From: Pseudomonas sp. UBA4617
GTDB lineage: Bacteria; Pseudomonadota; Gammaproteobacteria; Pseudomonadales; Pseudomonadaceae
Reading direction: 5' to 3'
Assembly: GCF_002386445.1 (NCBI RefSeq)
Contig: NZ_DGIR01000046.1
Location: 62,001 to 126,000, forward strand
Length of the DNA stretch: 64,000 nt
How positions within the stretch are numbered: position 1 is the stretch's first letter; each line of letters opens with the position of its first letter. Positions 52,133 to 59,693 of the stretch are shown in pieces. The position numbers and the translations under genes are program-made. Under the pieces are notes generated by a model. That model ran no database searches, was not told the DNA's origin, and was given only the letters and a program-made list of their open reading frames with translations.

Positions 52133-52855
52133 ATGAAACGTCCAAGTGGTCGCGCCGCCGATCAGCTCCGCTCGATCCGCATCACCCGCAACTACACCAA
52201 GCACGCCGAAGGGTCGGTACTGGTCGAGTTCGGTGACACCAAGGTCATCTGCACGGTCAGCGTGGAAAACGGTGTCCCACGCTTCCTCAAGGGCCAGGGC
52301 CAGGGCTGGCTGACCGCCGAGTACGGCATGCTGCCGCGTTCCACCGGGGAGCGTAACCAGCGCGAAGCCAGCCGTGGCAAGCAGGGTGGCCGCACCCTGG
52401 AAATCCAGCGCCTGATCGGCCGTTCGCTGCGCGCCGCGCTGGACATGAGCAAGCTCGGCGACATCACCCTGTACATCGACTGCGACGTGATTCAGGCCGA
52501 TGGCGGTACCCGCACTGCATCCATCACCGGTGCCATGGTCGCCCTGTGCGATGCGCTGGCAGTGATCAAGAAGCGCGGCGGCCTGAAGGCCGGTAACCCG
52601 CTGAAGCACATGATCGCCGCCGTATCGGTGGGCATGTACCAGGGCGAAGCCGTGCTCGACCTGGACTACCTGGAAGACTCTGCCGCCGAAACCGACCTGA
52701 ACGTGGTGATGACCAGCGCCGGTGGTTTCATCGAAGTGCAGGGCACCGCTGAAGGTGCGCCATTCCAGCCCGAAGACTTCAATGCCATGCTGGCCCTTGC
52801 ACAGAAGGGCATGGCGGAAGTCTTCGAGCTGCAACAGGCCGCACTGGCCGACTGA
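52133..52855 (+). CDS. rph: Ribonuclease PH
   Basis: A 240-residue phosphate-dependent 3'-5' exoribonuclease trimming tRNA 3' ends. It begins MKRPSGRAADQLRSIRITRNYTKHAEGSVLVEFGDTKV and contains GWLTAEYGMLPRST, ERNQREASRGKQGGRTLEIQRLIGRSLRA (phosphate and RNA contacts) and DCDVIQADGGTRTASITGA. A start at 52082 would place the -10 inside the gene, so MKRPS is preferred. Confidence 0.97.
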   Translation: MKRPSGRAADQLRSIRITRNYTKHAEGSVLVEFGDTKVICTVSVENGVPRFLKGQGQGWLTAEYGMLPRSTGERNQREASRGKQGGRTLEIQRLIGRSLRAALDMSKLGDITLYIDCDVIQADGGTRTASITGAMVALCDALAVIKKRGGLKAGNPLKHMIAAVSVGMYQGEAVLDLDYLEDSAAETDLNVVMTSAGGFIEVQGTAEGAPFQPEDFNAMLALAQKGMAEVFELQQAALAD

Positions 52856-52878
52856 ATCCAGCCAGGGAGGTGCGGGGC

Positions 52879-53247
52879 ATGAGCGATTCCAACGTGTCGA
52901 TCACCCCGCCCAATGCCGAGGTCCGGCAATGGGCGATGTTCTGTCACCTTTCTGCGCTGCTGGGCCTGGTGGTGCCGCTCGGGCACCTGCTGGGCCCGCT
53001 GGTGCTGTGGCACCTCAAGCGCGAGCAAGACCCATTCATCGATGCCCAGGGCAAGGAGGCGCTGAACTTCCAGATCAGCGTGACCATTGCCGGGTTCATC
53101 TGCTTCCTGCTGATGTTCGTGTTCATTGGGCTGATGCTGTTCGCCATGCTGATGGTCGCGGTGCTGGTGCTGATCATCATTGCGGCGGTGCGGGCCAATG
53201 AAGGCAAGCCGTATCGCTACCCAATGATCTGGCGACCGATCAAATAG
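52879..53247 (+). CDS. DUF4870 membrane protein (Tic20-like)
   Basis: A 122-residue membrane protein with two to three helices (MFCHLSALLGLVVPLGHLLGPLVLW, ISVTIAGFICFLLMFVFIGLMLFAML, VAVLVLIIIAAVRA) and the family signature DPFIDAQGKEALNFQISV, then EGKPYRYP at the end. DUF4870 proteins have unknown function. GGGAGG lies 8 bases before the ATG. Confidence 0.88.
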   Translation: MSDSNVSITPPNAEVRQWAMFCHLSALLGLVVPLGHLLGPLVLWHLKREQDPFIDAQGKEALNFQISVTIAGFICFLLMFVFIGLMLFAMLMVAVLVLIIIAAVRANEGKPYRYPMIWRPIK

Positions 53248-53250
53248 CAA

Positions 53251-53283
53251 TTGGGGCCGCAATGCGGCCCCAATCGGCTTTTA
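53251..53283. terminator. Bidirectional terminator between DUF4870 and crc
   Basis: TTGGGGCCGC and GCGGCCCCAA form a perfect 10-bp stem with a 3-nt loop, followed by CTTTTA on the plus strand. It lies between convergent genes, four bases after the DUF4870 stop. Confidence 0.7.
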
Positions 53284-54060
53284 GATGGTCAACGTCCAGT
53301 CATAGTCGACAATCAGCGGCGCATGCTGGGAGAAGCGCGGCTGACGCGGCAGGCGGGCGTTGCGCACGAAGCGGCGCAGGCCCGGCGTGAGGATCTGGTA
53401 GTCGAACCGGTAGCCCAGGTTGAGCATCTCGGCCTGCTCGTTGTCTGGCCACCAGCTGTACTGGTCGCCTTCACGGCTGACTTCGCGCAGGGCATCGACG
53501 TAACCCATCTCGCCGGTGATCGCATCCATCCAGGCGCGTTCCGGTGCCAGGAAGCCCGGCGATTGCTGGCTGTCACGCCAGTTCTTGATGTCGAGCTTCT
53601 GCTGCGCCACGTAGAACGAGCCGCAGTAGATATATTCACGACGCTTGCGACGCTGCTTGTCCAGGTACTTGGCGAAGTCGTCCATCAACTTGAACTTCTG
53701 GTTCAAGTCCTCGTCGCCGTTCATGCCTGAAGGCAGCAGCAGGCTGGCAATACTGACTTTGTCGAAATCTGCTTGCAGGTAACGCCCGTAGCGGTCGGCT
53801 GTCTCGAAGCCCAGGCCGGTGATGACTGCCTTGGGCTGCATGCGCGAATACAGGGCCACACCACCTTGGGCAGGCACCTCCGCGTCGCAGGCATAAAGGA
53901 AATAGCCATCGAGCTGGAAAGCTGGGTCATCGAGTTCAAAGGCCGAGGCGCGGGTATCCTGAAGGCAGATGACGTCGGCATTCTGGGCTTGCAGCCAGCT
54001 GAGCAAACCACGCTCGGCCGCAGCCTGAATGCCATTTACGTTCACACTGATGATCCGCAT
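53281..54060 (-). CDS. crc: Catabolite repression control protein Crc
   Basis: A 259-residue member of the exonuclease/endonuclease/phosphatase fold. It lacks catalytic residues of exonuclease III: CLQDTRA stands where the metal-binding Glu would be, and FSQHAPL replaces the usual S-D-H-x-P. Crc therefore has no nuclease role; it forms a complex with Hfq on A-rich AAnAAnAA mRNA sites and blocks translation of catabolic genes until preferred carbon sources are used. MRIISVN is the expected start. Confidence 0.96.
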   Translation of the reverse strand: MRIISVNVNGIQAAAERGLLSWLQAQNADVICLQDTRASAFELDDPAFQLDGYFLYACDAEVPAQGGVALYSRMQPKAVITGLGFETADRYGRYLQADFDKVSIASLLLPSGMNGDEDLNQKFKLMDDFAKYLDKQRRKRREYIYCGSFYVAQQKLDIKNWRDSQQSPGFLAPERAWMDAITGEMGYVDALREVSREGDQYSWWPDNEQAEMLNLGYRFDYQILTPGLRRFVRNARLPRQPRFSQHAPLIVDYDWTLTI

Positions 54061-54140
54061 AAATGGCCCCAAAAATCTCGTGCGTGTATGATACCCGAGC
54101 TCAACCCATTTAGCTAAATCCGTGGTGTCCGGGACTATCC

Positions 54141-54782
54141 ATGCAGCCGTATCAGCGCGACTTCATCCGTTTTGCCATCGATCGCGGGGTACTGCGTTTC
54201 GGTGAGTTCACCCTGAAATCGGGGCGTACCAGCCCGTATTTCTTCAATGCCGGCCTGTTCAACAGCGGTTCTGCCTTGGCTCAGCTGGGCCGTTGCTATG
54301 CGGCGGCCATCGTCGACAGCAAGATCCCGTTCGACGTGCTGTTCGGCCCGGCCTACAAGGGTATCCCGCTGGCGGCGGCGACTGCTGTAGCCCTGGCCGA
54401 GCAGCACCAGCTCGACGTGCCATGGTGCTTCAACCGCAAGGAAGCCAAGGACCACGGCGAAGGCGGCAGCCTGGTTGGCGCGCCGTTGGCCGGTGAAGTG
54501 CTGATCATCGACGACGTGATCACTGCCGGTACGGCTATCCGTGAAGTCATGCAGATCATCAACGCCCAGCAGGCCAAGGCCGCCGGCGTGTTGATTGCGT
54601 TGAATCGTGAAGAACGCGGCAATGGCGAACTGTCGGCGATCCAGGAAGTGGAGCGTGATTTCGGTATCCCGGTCGTCAGCATCGTTTCGCTGACCCAGGT
54701 GCTGGAATTCCTCGCCGATGACCCGCAGCTGAAGCAGCACCTGCCAGCTGTCGAGGCCTACCGGGCGCAATACGGGATCTGA
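54141..54782 (+). CDS. pyrE: Orotate phosphoribosyltransferase
   Basis: A 213-residue enzyme of pyrimidine synthesis that joins orotate and PRPP to give OMP. Motifs: FTLKSGRTSPYFFNAG, FGPAYKGIPLAAA, NRKEAKDHGEGG and the PRPP-binding VLIIDDVITAGTA. It is divergent from crc; TATGAT at 54087 may be a -10. A strong terminator follows. Confidence 0.96.
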   Translation: MQPYQRDFIRFAIDRGVLRFGEFTLKSGRTSPYFFNAGLFNSGSALAQLGRCYAAAIVDSKIPFDVLFGPAYKGIPLAAATAVALAEQHQLDVPWCFNRKEAKDHGEGGSLVGAPLAGEVLIIDDVITAGTAIREVMQIINAQQAKAAGVLIALNREERGNGELSAIQEVERDFGIPVVSIVSLTQVLEFLADDPQLKQHLPAVEAYRAQYGI

Positions 54783-54800
54783 TCCTGGCCTGGAAATGAA

Positions 54801-54834
54801 AAAGGCGACCTTCGCGTGTAGGTCGCCTTTTTTG
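54801..54834 (+). terminator. Intrinsic terminator of pyrE
   Basis: AAAGGCGACC and GGTCGCCTTT form a perfect 10-bp stem around a 10-nt loop, with a run of six T residues ending the arm. Confidence 0.9.
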
Positions 54835-54891
54835 TGTCATCTGTGCGGGTTATGCGCGAGCATGCCCACGAGGAACCGGCACAGGCAGCAG

Positions 54892-55551
54892 TCAGTCAGT
54901 GCCGTACTTGGGCGAACGCGGCCCGTAGAGAATGCCGCCGTTCGGATGTGGCGTCAGCAGGCGTGCGCTGGTCATGCCGGCGATGGGGTAGCCGGCATCT
55001 TCCTGCACGCTGCTGACGATCTGGTTGACTGCCGCAACGATCAACATGCCGACCAGGCCACCCTGGTTCTGCTGATTCTCCTGGCTGGAAGCCGTGGCGC
55101 TGCCAGTCCACAACGTGGTGCCGGTCTTCAGGTCGACCAGCTTGGCATTGGCCGTGACGATAGTTGCACTGCTCAGCACCATGTAACGGGTACCGTAGTC
55201 CGATACGGTCACATACAGCGCGGCATCGGCGCCGAAGATCTCACGCAGTTTGGGCATTGGCAGCTGGTGGATGTCGGCCGGCGTGGTCAGGCCGTTCTGG
55301 CGGAAAGTCTCGTCCACCAGCGCCACGGGCATCACGTAGTAGCCTGCCTCGGCCAGCGGGTAGGTGACCTGCGACAACATGCTGTAGGTCGCCTTCACAT
55401 CCGGCGACTCGTTCAGTGGCGGGAGAATCAGGATCGACTTCGGCCGGCTCTGCTTGTAGGCCGAATAGTCGATGGTCTTGCGCTCGGCGCAGCCAGCGAA
55501 CAGGGCCAGCACGCAAGCGGCGGTGATCAGTTGGCTCAGGCGCTTGATCAT
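54892..55551 (-). CDS. DUF799 (GNA1162-like) lipoprotein
   Basis: A 219-residue lipoprotein: signal MIKRLSQLITAACVLALFAGC with lipobox FAGC, lipidated Cys followed by Ala, favouring the outer membrane. The rest matches DUF799/GNA1162 (KSILILPPLNESPDVKATYS, VSDYGTRYMVLSS, LVDLKTGTTLWTGSA). Its ATG overlaps the stop of the DUF4810 gene by four bases. It is the last gene of a three-lipoprotein operon. In Neisseria the homologue is a surface antigen; its job is unknown. Confidence 0.85.
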   Translation of the reverse strand: MIKRLSQLITAACVLALFAGCAERKTIDYSAYKQSRPKSILILPPLNESPDVKATYSMLSQVTYPLAEAGYYVMPVALVDETFRQNGLTTPADIHQLPMPKLREIFGADAALYVTVSDYGTRYMVLSSATIVTANAKLVDLKTGTTLWTGSATASSQENQQNQGGLVGMLIVAAVNQIVSSVQEDAGYPIAGMTSARLLTPHPNGGILYGPRSPKYGTD

Positions 55552-55916
55552 TGCTTGGCCCCCTTGCTCGCGTTGTTCATCAGGAAGTCCATGTACGTCG
55601 CCGATTCCGGGAACAGCGCCTTTTCGGTGCGGAACTGCTGGATCATCTGGTCATCCTTGCCGAGGCTGGAATACAGCAGGCCCAGCTGCGCATGGTAGCC
55701 GGGCGGTACGGCGCCGTTCTTGGCCTTGATCTTTTCCAGGTCGCGCTCCAGCGCGGTGACCTGTTCCTCTTTCGAATCGCCTTTGAGGTAGCCATACACC
55801 TGGGGTTGGTAGCTTTCCCACTGGTACAGCGGTTTGGGCGCGTTGCAGCCGGCCAGCAGGATGCTGCCCAGCACCAGGCCGGCGCAGCTGCGCACGGCCG
55901 AGAGGGTGATGCTCAT
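55548..55916 (-). CDS. DUF4810 lipoprotein
   Basis: A 122-residue lipoprotein. The signal reads MSITLSAVRSCAGLVLGSILLAGC, lipobox LAGC, then Asn-Ala. The mature part has YQWESYQPQVYGYLKGD, EEQVTALERDLEKIKAKNGAVPPGYHAQLGLLYSSLGK and FPESATYMDFLMNN, resembling a short tetratricopeptide-like helical pair. The start MSITL is preferred; the longer frame overlaps the previous gene. It is the middle gene of the CsgG/DUF4810/DUF799 operon. Confidence 0.85.
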   Translation of the reverse strand: MSITLSAVRSCAGLVLGSILLAGCNAPKPLYQWESYQPQVYGYLKGDSKEEQVTALERDLEKIKAKNGAVPPGYHAQLGLLYSSLGKDDQMIQQFRTEKALFPESATYMDFLMNNASKGAKQ

Positions 55917-55942
55917 GTAGGAGTCCTTCCTGGAAGAGTCTG

Positions 55943-56623
55943 TTACTGGGCCTTCGGATTCCACTGGCCGCTTTCGACGGCGTTCACCAGCTTGTTGACG
56001 GCTTCGCGCATGGCCAGGTCGAGTACCTTGCCGTTGAGCGTGGAGTCATAGCTGGCGGTGCCGCCAAAGCCGATGATCTCGCGGTTGGACAGGGCGTATT
56101 CACCGGCACCCTGGCTGGAGTAGACGACTTCCGAGGTGCTGATGTTGACGATGTTCAGCGCCACCTTGGCGTAGGCGATCTGGGTCTTGCCGCGGCCGAG
56201 AATGCCGAACAGCTGGTGATCGCCAACCTCTTTACGGCCGAACTCGGTAACGTCGCCAGTGACCACGAAGTCGGCACCTTTCAGGCGCTGGGCCTGGCCC
56301 TTGATTGCGGCTTCCTGCTGGATCTCGCCCATGTTGTCGCGATCGAGTACGTTGAAGCGGTTGGTTTGCTGCAGGTGGGTGATGAGGATCGTCTTGGCCT
56401 GGCCGCCGAGGCGGTCGACGCCATCGGAAAAGATGCCGCGCATGTAGCTGGAACGGTTGTCGAACTTGCCGACCGCGATCGGTGCGCGCACACCGCTGTA
56501 GGGGCGGCTGACGCTTTCAACCTGTTGCACGGCAACAGCGGTGGATGTTTCGGTGGCGCAGCCGGCGAGGGACCCGACAGCCAGGGCGGCTGCCAGCACG
56601 AGTCCTTGTGATGCGTATTTCAC
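55943..56623 (-). CDS. CsgG-family outer-membrane lipoprotein
   Basis: A 226-residue CsgG-like lipoprotein started at the GTG at 56623, because GGAG lies 7 bases upstream and the resulting N-terminus (VKYASQGLVLAAALAVGSLAGC) is a proper lipoprotein signal with lipobox LAGC. An upstream ATG gives an N-terminus with no signal. CsgG-like stretches are RAPIAVGKFDNRSSY, HLQQTNRFNVLDRDNMGEIQQE, GADFVVTGDVTEFGRKE and IVNISTSEVVYSSQGAGEY. CsgG forms the curli export pore, but no curli subunit gene is nearby. First gene of the three-lipoprotein operon. Confidence 0.85.
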   Translation of the reverse strand: MKYASQGLVLAAALAVGSLAGCATETSTAVAVQQVESVSRPYSGVRAPIAVGKFDNRSSYMRGIFSDGVDRLGGQAKTILITHLQQTNRFNVLDRDNMGEIQQEAAIKGQAQRLKGADFVVTGDVTEFGRKEVGDHQLFGILGRGKTQIAYAKVALNIVNISTSEVVYSSQGAGEYALSNREIIGFGGTASYDSTLNGKVLDLAMREAVNKLVNAVESGQWNPKAQ

Positions 56624-56690
56624 GCAGTTTCTCCAGAAAAGATCAAAGTTGTAGCGAGGCAGCAGTTTGCCAGTATTTGCGGCAAAAAGC

Positions 56691-56773
56691 ATCGCCGGCA
56701 AGCCCGCTCCCAGGCTCTGCACCAACCGGGGTCAGTGCAATAGCGGTGGGAGCCGGCTTGCCGGCGATAGGGC
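56691..56773. repeat. Inverted REP pair (REPIN-like)
   Basis: ATCGCCGGCAAGC (56691-56703) is matched exactly by GCTTGCCGGCGAT (56756-56768), each flanked inward by GCTCCCA/TGGGAGC. It lies between argB and the CsgG-like gene. Confidence 0.8.
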
Positions 56774-56784
56774 GTTGCAGGCTG

Positions 56785-57690
56785 TCAGCGTGGCTTGCGG
56801 TTAGTGATCAGGGTACCCACGCCGCTGTCGGTGAAGATCTCCAGCAGCACCGCATTCGGCACACGACCGTCGATGATGTGCGAGCTGTTCACGCCGCCCT
56901 GCACCGCATCCAGCGCGCATTTTATCTTCGGCAGCATGCCACCGTAGATGGTGCCGTCGGCGATCAGTTCGTTGACCTGCTCGGTGGTCAGGCCGGTCAG
57001 TACCTGGCCCTGCTTGTCCATCAGGCCAGCAATATTGGTCAGCAGCATCAGCTTCTCGGCCTTCAGCGCCTCGGCCACCTTGCCCGCCACCAGGTCGGCG
57101 TTGATGTTGTACGACTCACCGTCGGCGCCCACACCGATTGGCGCGATCACCGGGATGAAGTCACCCTTGACCAGCATGTTCAGCAGGTCGGTGTTCACAC
57201 TCACCACCTCACCCACATGACCGATGTCGATGATTTCCGGGGTGGTCATCTCTGGCGTCTTGCGGCTGACGGTCAACTTGCGGGCGCGGATCAGCTCCGC
57301 ATCCTTGCCGGTCAGGCCGATGGCGCTGCCGCCGTGGCGGTTGATCAGGTTGACGATGTCCTTGTTGACCTGGCCACCCAGTACCATTTCCACCACATCC
57401 ATGGTCGCCGCGTCGGTGACACGCATGCCGTCGATGAAATGGCTTTCGATCGACAGGCGCTTGAGCAGGTCGCCGATCTGCGGGCCGCCACCGTGGACCA
57501 CCACCGGGTTGATGCCTACCGCCTTCATCAGCACGATGTCACGGGCGAAGCCGGTCTTGAGCTCCTCGCTCTCCATCGCGTTGCCGCCGTACTTGATCAC
57601 CAGGGTCTTGCCGACAAAGCGGCGAATGTAAGGCAGTGCTTCGGACAAAACCTCGGCTACATGGGAAGCGGCATCGCGATCGAGGGTCAT
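56785..57690 (-). CDS. argB: Acetylglutamate kinase
   Basis: A 301-residue amino-acid kinase that phosphorylates N-acetylglutamate in arginine synthesis. KYGGNAM near the N-terminus, VHGGGPQIG for substrate binding, VEMVLGGQVNKDIVNLIN, and NINADLVAGKVAEALKAEKL are all typical. An extra N-terminal helix (DRDAASHVAEVLSEALPYIRRF) is the mark of arginine-inhibited hexameric forms. It lies 30 bases after algC. Confidence 0.96.
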   Translation of the reverse strand: MTLDRDAASHVAEVLSEALPYIRRFVGKTLVIKYGGNAMESEELKTGFARDIVLMKAVGINPVVVHGGGPQIGDLLKRLSIESHFIDGMRVTDAATMDVVEMVLGGQVNKDIVNLINRHGGSAIGLTGKDAELIRARKLTVSRKTPEMTTPEIIDIGHVGEVVSVNTDLLNMLVKGDFIPVIAPIGVGADGESYNINADLVAGKVAEALKAEKLMLLTNIAGLMDKQGQVLTGLTTEQVNELIADGTIYGGMLPKIKCALDAVQGGVNSSHIIDGRVPNAVLLEIFTDSGVGTLITNRKPR

Positions 57691-57720
57691 GCAGGGCTCC
57701 TGTAAGGAACAGATAGTCGG

Positions 57721-59121
57721 TCAGAACGGCAGTTGCAGCTCAGGCTCTACCCGCAGCAACTGGGTACGGAAAACATCCTTGATACGTTGCAATTCGGCGT
57801 CGCTGTCGGCCTCGAAGCGCAGCACCAGCACCGGGGTGGTGTTGGAGGCGCGAACCAGGCCCCAGCCGTGGGCGTAATCCACCCGCACACCGTCGATGGT
57901 GGTCAGGTTGGCTTCGCCCCAGTCGGCGTCGCGTTGCAGTGCATCAATGATGCTGAATTTACCCTCGTCGGTCACATCAATATTGATTTCCGGCGTGGAA
58001 ATATCGTTCGGGAAGGCGGCGAACAGGTTTTCGGCACTCTGCCCGGCCTTGCTGAGGATCTCCAGCAGTCGCGCGGCGCTGTAGATGCCGTCATCGAAAC
58101 CGTACCAGCGTTCCTTGATGAAGATGTGACCGCTCATCTCGCCTGCCAGCAGCGAGCCGGTCTGTTTCATCTTCTTCTTGATCAGCGAATGGCCGGTTTT
58201 CCACATCAGTGCGCGGCCGCCGTGCTGTTCGATCAGCGGGGTTAGGCGGCGGGTGCATTTGACGTCGAAGATGATCTCGGCACCGGGATTGCGCGACAGC
58301 ACGTCCTGGGCAAACAGCATCAGCAGACGATCGGGGTAGACGATGCTGCCGGTGTTGGTCACCACGCCGACACGGTCGCCGTCACCGTCAAAGGCCAGGC
58401 CGATGTCGGCGCCGGTTTCCTTGACCTTGGCGATCAGGTCTTCGAGGTTTTCCGGCTTGCCCGGGTCCGGGTGGTGGTTGGGGAAGTTGCCGTCGACCTC
58501 GCAGAACAGCGGGATCACCTCGCAGCCCAGGGCCTCGATCAATTGCGGGGCGATCACGCCAGCAGCACCGTTGCCGCAATCCACCACCACCTTGAGCTTT
58601 TTCGCCAGCTTCACGTCATCGACAATCTGCTTGAAGTAACGATCAAGGATCTCGACTTTTTCCACGCGGCCATCGGCGCGGCTCAGGTTGTTGGTTTTCA
58701 GGCGCGTCAGCAGGGCCTGGATCTGTTCGTTGGCCAGGGTGTCGCCAGCAATGACGATCTTGAAACCGTTGTAGTCCGACGGGTTGTGGCTGCCGGTGAG
58801 CATCACCCCGGACTTGCCCGCCAGCACATTGGCCGCGTAATACAGGGCCGGGGTGGGCACCAGGCCGACATCACTGACGTGGCAACCGGCGTCGGCCAGG
58901 CCCCTGATCAGCTCTTCGACCAGCATCGGGCCGGACAGGCGGCCGTCGCGGCCGACCGAAACCTGCGGTTCGCCCTGGGCCAGGCTCTGTGCGCCGATGG
59001 CGCGGCCGATCCAGTAGGCGGTTTCGGCGTGAAGGGTCTTGCCGACCACGCCGCGGATGTCATACGCGCGGAAAATGCTGTCTGGCAGTGCGGCGGGTAC
59101 CAGGTGGGCCATGTCGTTCAT
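57721..59121 (-). CDS. algC: Phosphomannomutase/phosphoglucomutase
   Basis: A 466-residue alpha-D-phosphohexomutase used for alginate, lipopolysaccharide and rhamnolipid sugar nucleotides. The active Ser lies in GVMLTGSHNPSDYNG, the metal loop is LAFDGDGDRVG, the sugar loop GEMSGHIF and the phosphate-binding loop VRASNTTPVLVLRFE. Start candidates MELPEM, MNDMAH and MAHLVP lie close together; MNDM has GGAG upstream and matches P. putida AlgC. Confidence 0.95.
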   Translation of the reverse strand: MNDMAHLVPAALPDSIFRAYDIRGVVGKTLHAETAYWIGRAIGAQSLAQGEPQVSVGRDGRLSGPMLVEELIRGLADAGCHVSDVGLVPTPALYYAANVLAGKSGVMLTGSHNPSDYNGFKIVIAGDTLANEQIQALLTRLKTNNLSRADGRVEKVEILDRYFKQIVDDVKLAKKLKVVVDCGNGAAGVIAPQLIEALGCEVIPLFCEVDGNFPNHHPDPGKPENLEDLIAKVKETGADIGLAFDGDGDRVGVVTNTGSIVYPDRLLMLFAQDVLSRNPGAEIIFDVKCTRRLTPLIEQHGGRALMWKTGHSLIKKKMKQTGSLLAGEMSGHIFIKERWYGFDDGIYSAARLLEILSKAGQSAENLFAAFPNDISTPEINIDVTDEGKFSIIDALQRDADWGEANLTTIDGVRVDYAHGWGLVRASNTTPVLVLRFEADSDAELQRIKDVFRTQLLRVEPELQLPF

Positions 59122-59232
59122 CTCTGGAAGCTCCATTAGTCAAAGGCTTACTGGGCAGGCGCAAACTGAACGCTTGGACGGTGGTTTTGCCAGAGAGTTC
59201 GCCATCCTTGGCCTGAACGGTCACCTGTCGGC

Positions 59233-59688
59233 TCAGTGGCTGCCAGAGTGGCCGAAACCGCCAGCACCGCGCTGGCTTTCATCGAACGCTTCGACGATGT
59301 CGAAATGGGCCTGTACCACCGGTACCAGCACCAGTTGGGCGATACGTTCGCCCACCGCTATGGTGAATGGGGTGTCGCCACGGTTCCAGCACGACACCAT
59401 CAGCTCGCCCTGGTAGTCCGAGTCGATCAGGCCGACCAGGTTGCCGAGCACGATGCCGTGCTTATGACCCAGGCCCGAGCGCGGCAGGATCACCGCCGCC
59501 AGGCCCGGGTCGCCGATGTAGATCGACAGGCCGGTAGGAAGCAGCAGGGTCTGGCCTGGCTCGATGACGGTGTCTTGCTTGAGCAGGGCGCGCAGGTCGA
59601 GGCCGGCGGAGCCGGGGGTGGCGTAGGTTGGCAGCGGAAATTCGCTGCCCAGGCGTGGGTCGAGGATCTTGGCTTGAAGAGCGTGCAT
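59233..59688 (-). CDS. dut: Deoxyuridine 5'-triphosphate nucleotidohydrolase
   Basis: A 151-residue trimeric dUTPase that turns dUTP into dUMP, keeping uracil out of DNA. The five motifs are visible: PGSAGLDLRALL, LPRSGLGHKHG, GNLVGLIDSDYQGEL, VGERIAQLVLVP and the C-terminal RGAGGFGHSG. It follows coaBC after five bases, a common pairing. Confidence 0.96.
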   Translation of the reverse strand: MHALQAKILDPRLGSEFPLPTYATPGSAGLDLRALLKQDTVIEPGQTLLLPTGLSIYIGDPGLAAVILPRSGLGHKHGIVLGNLVGLIDSDYQGELMVSCWNRGDTPFTIAVGERIAQLVLVPVVQAHFDIVEAFDESQRGAGGFGHSGSH

Positions 59689-59693
59689 GTAAC

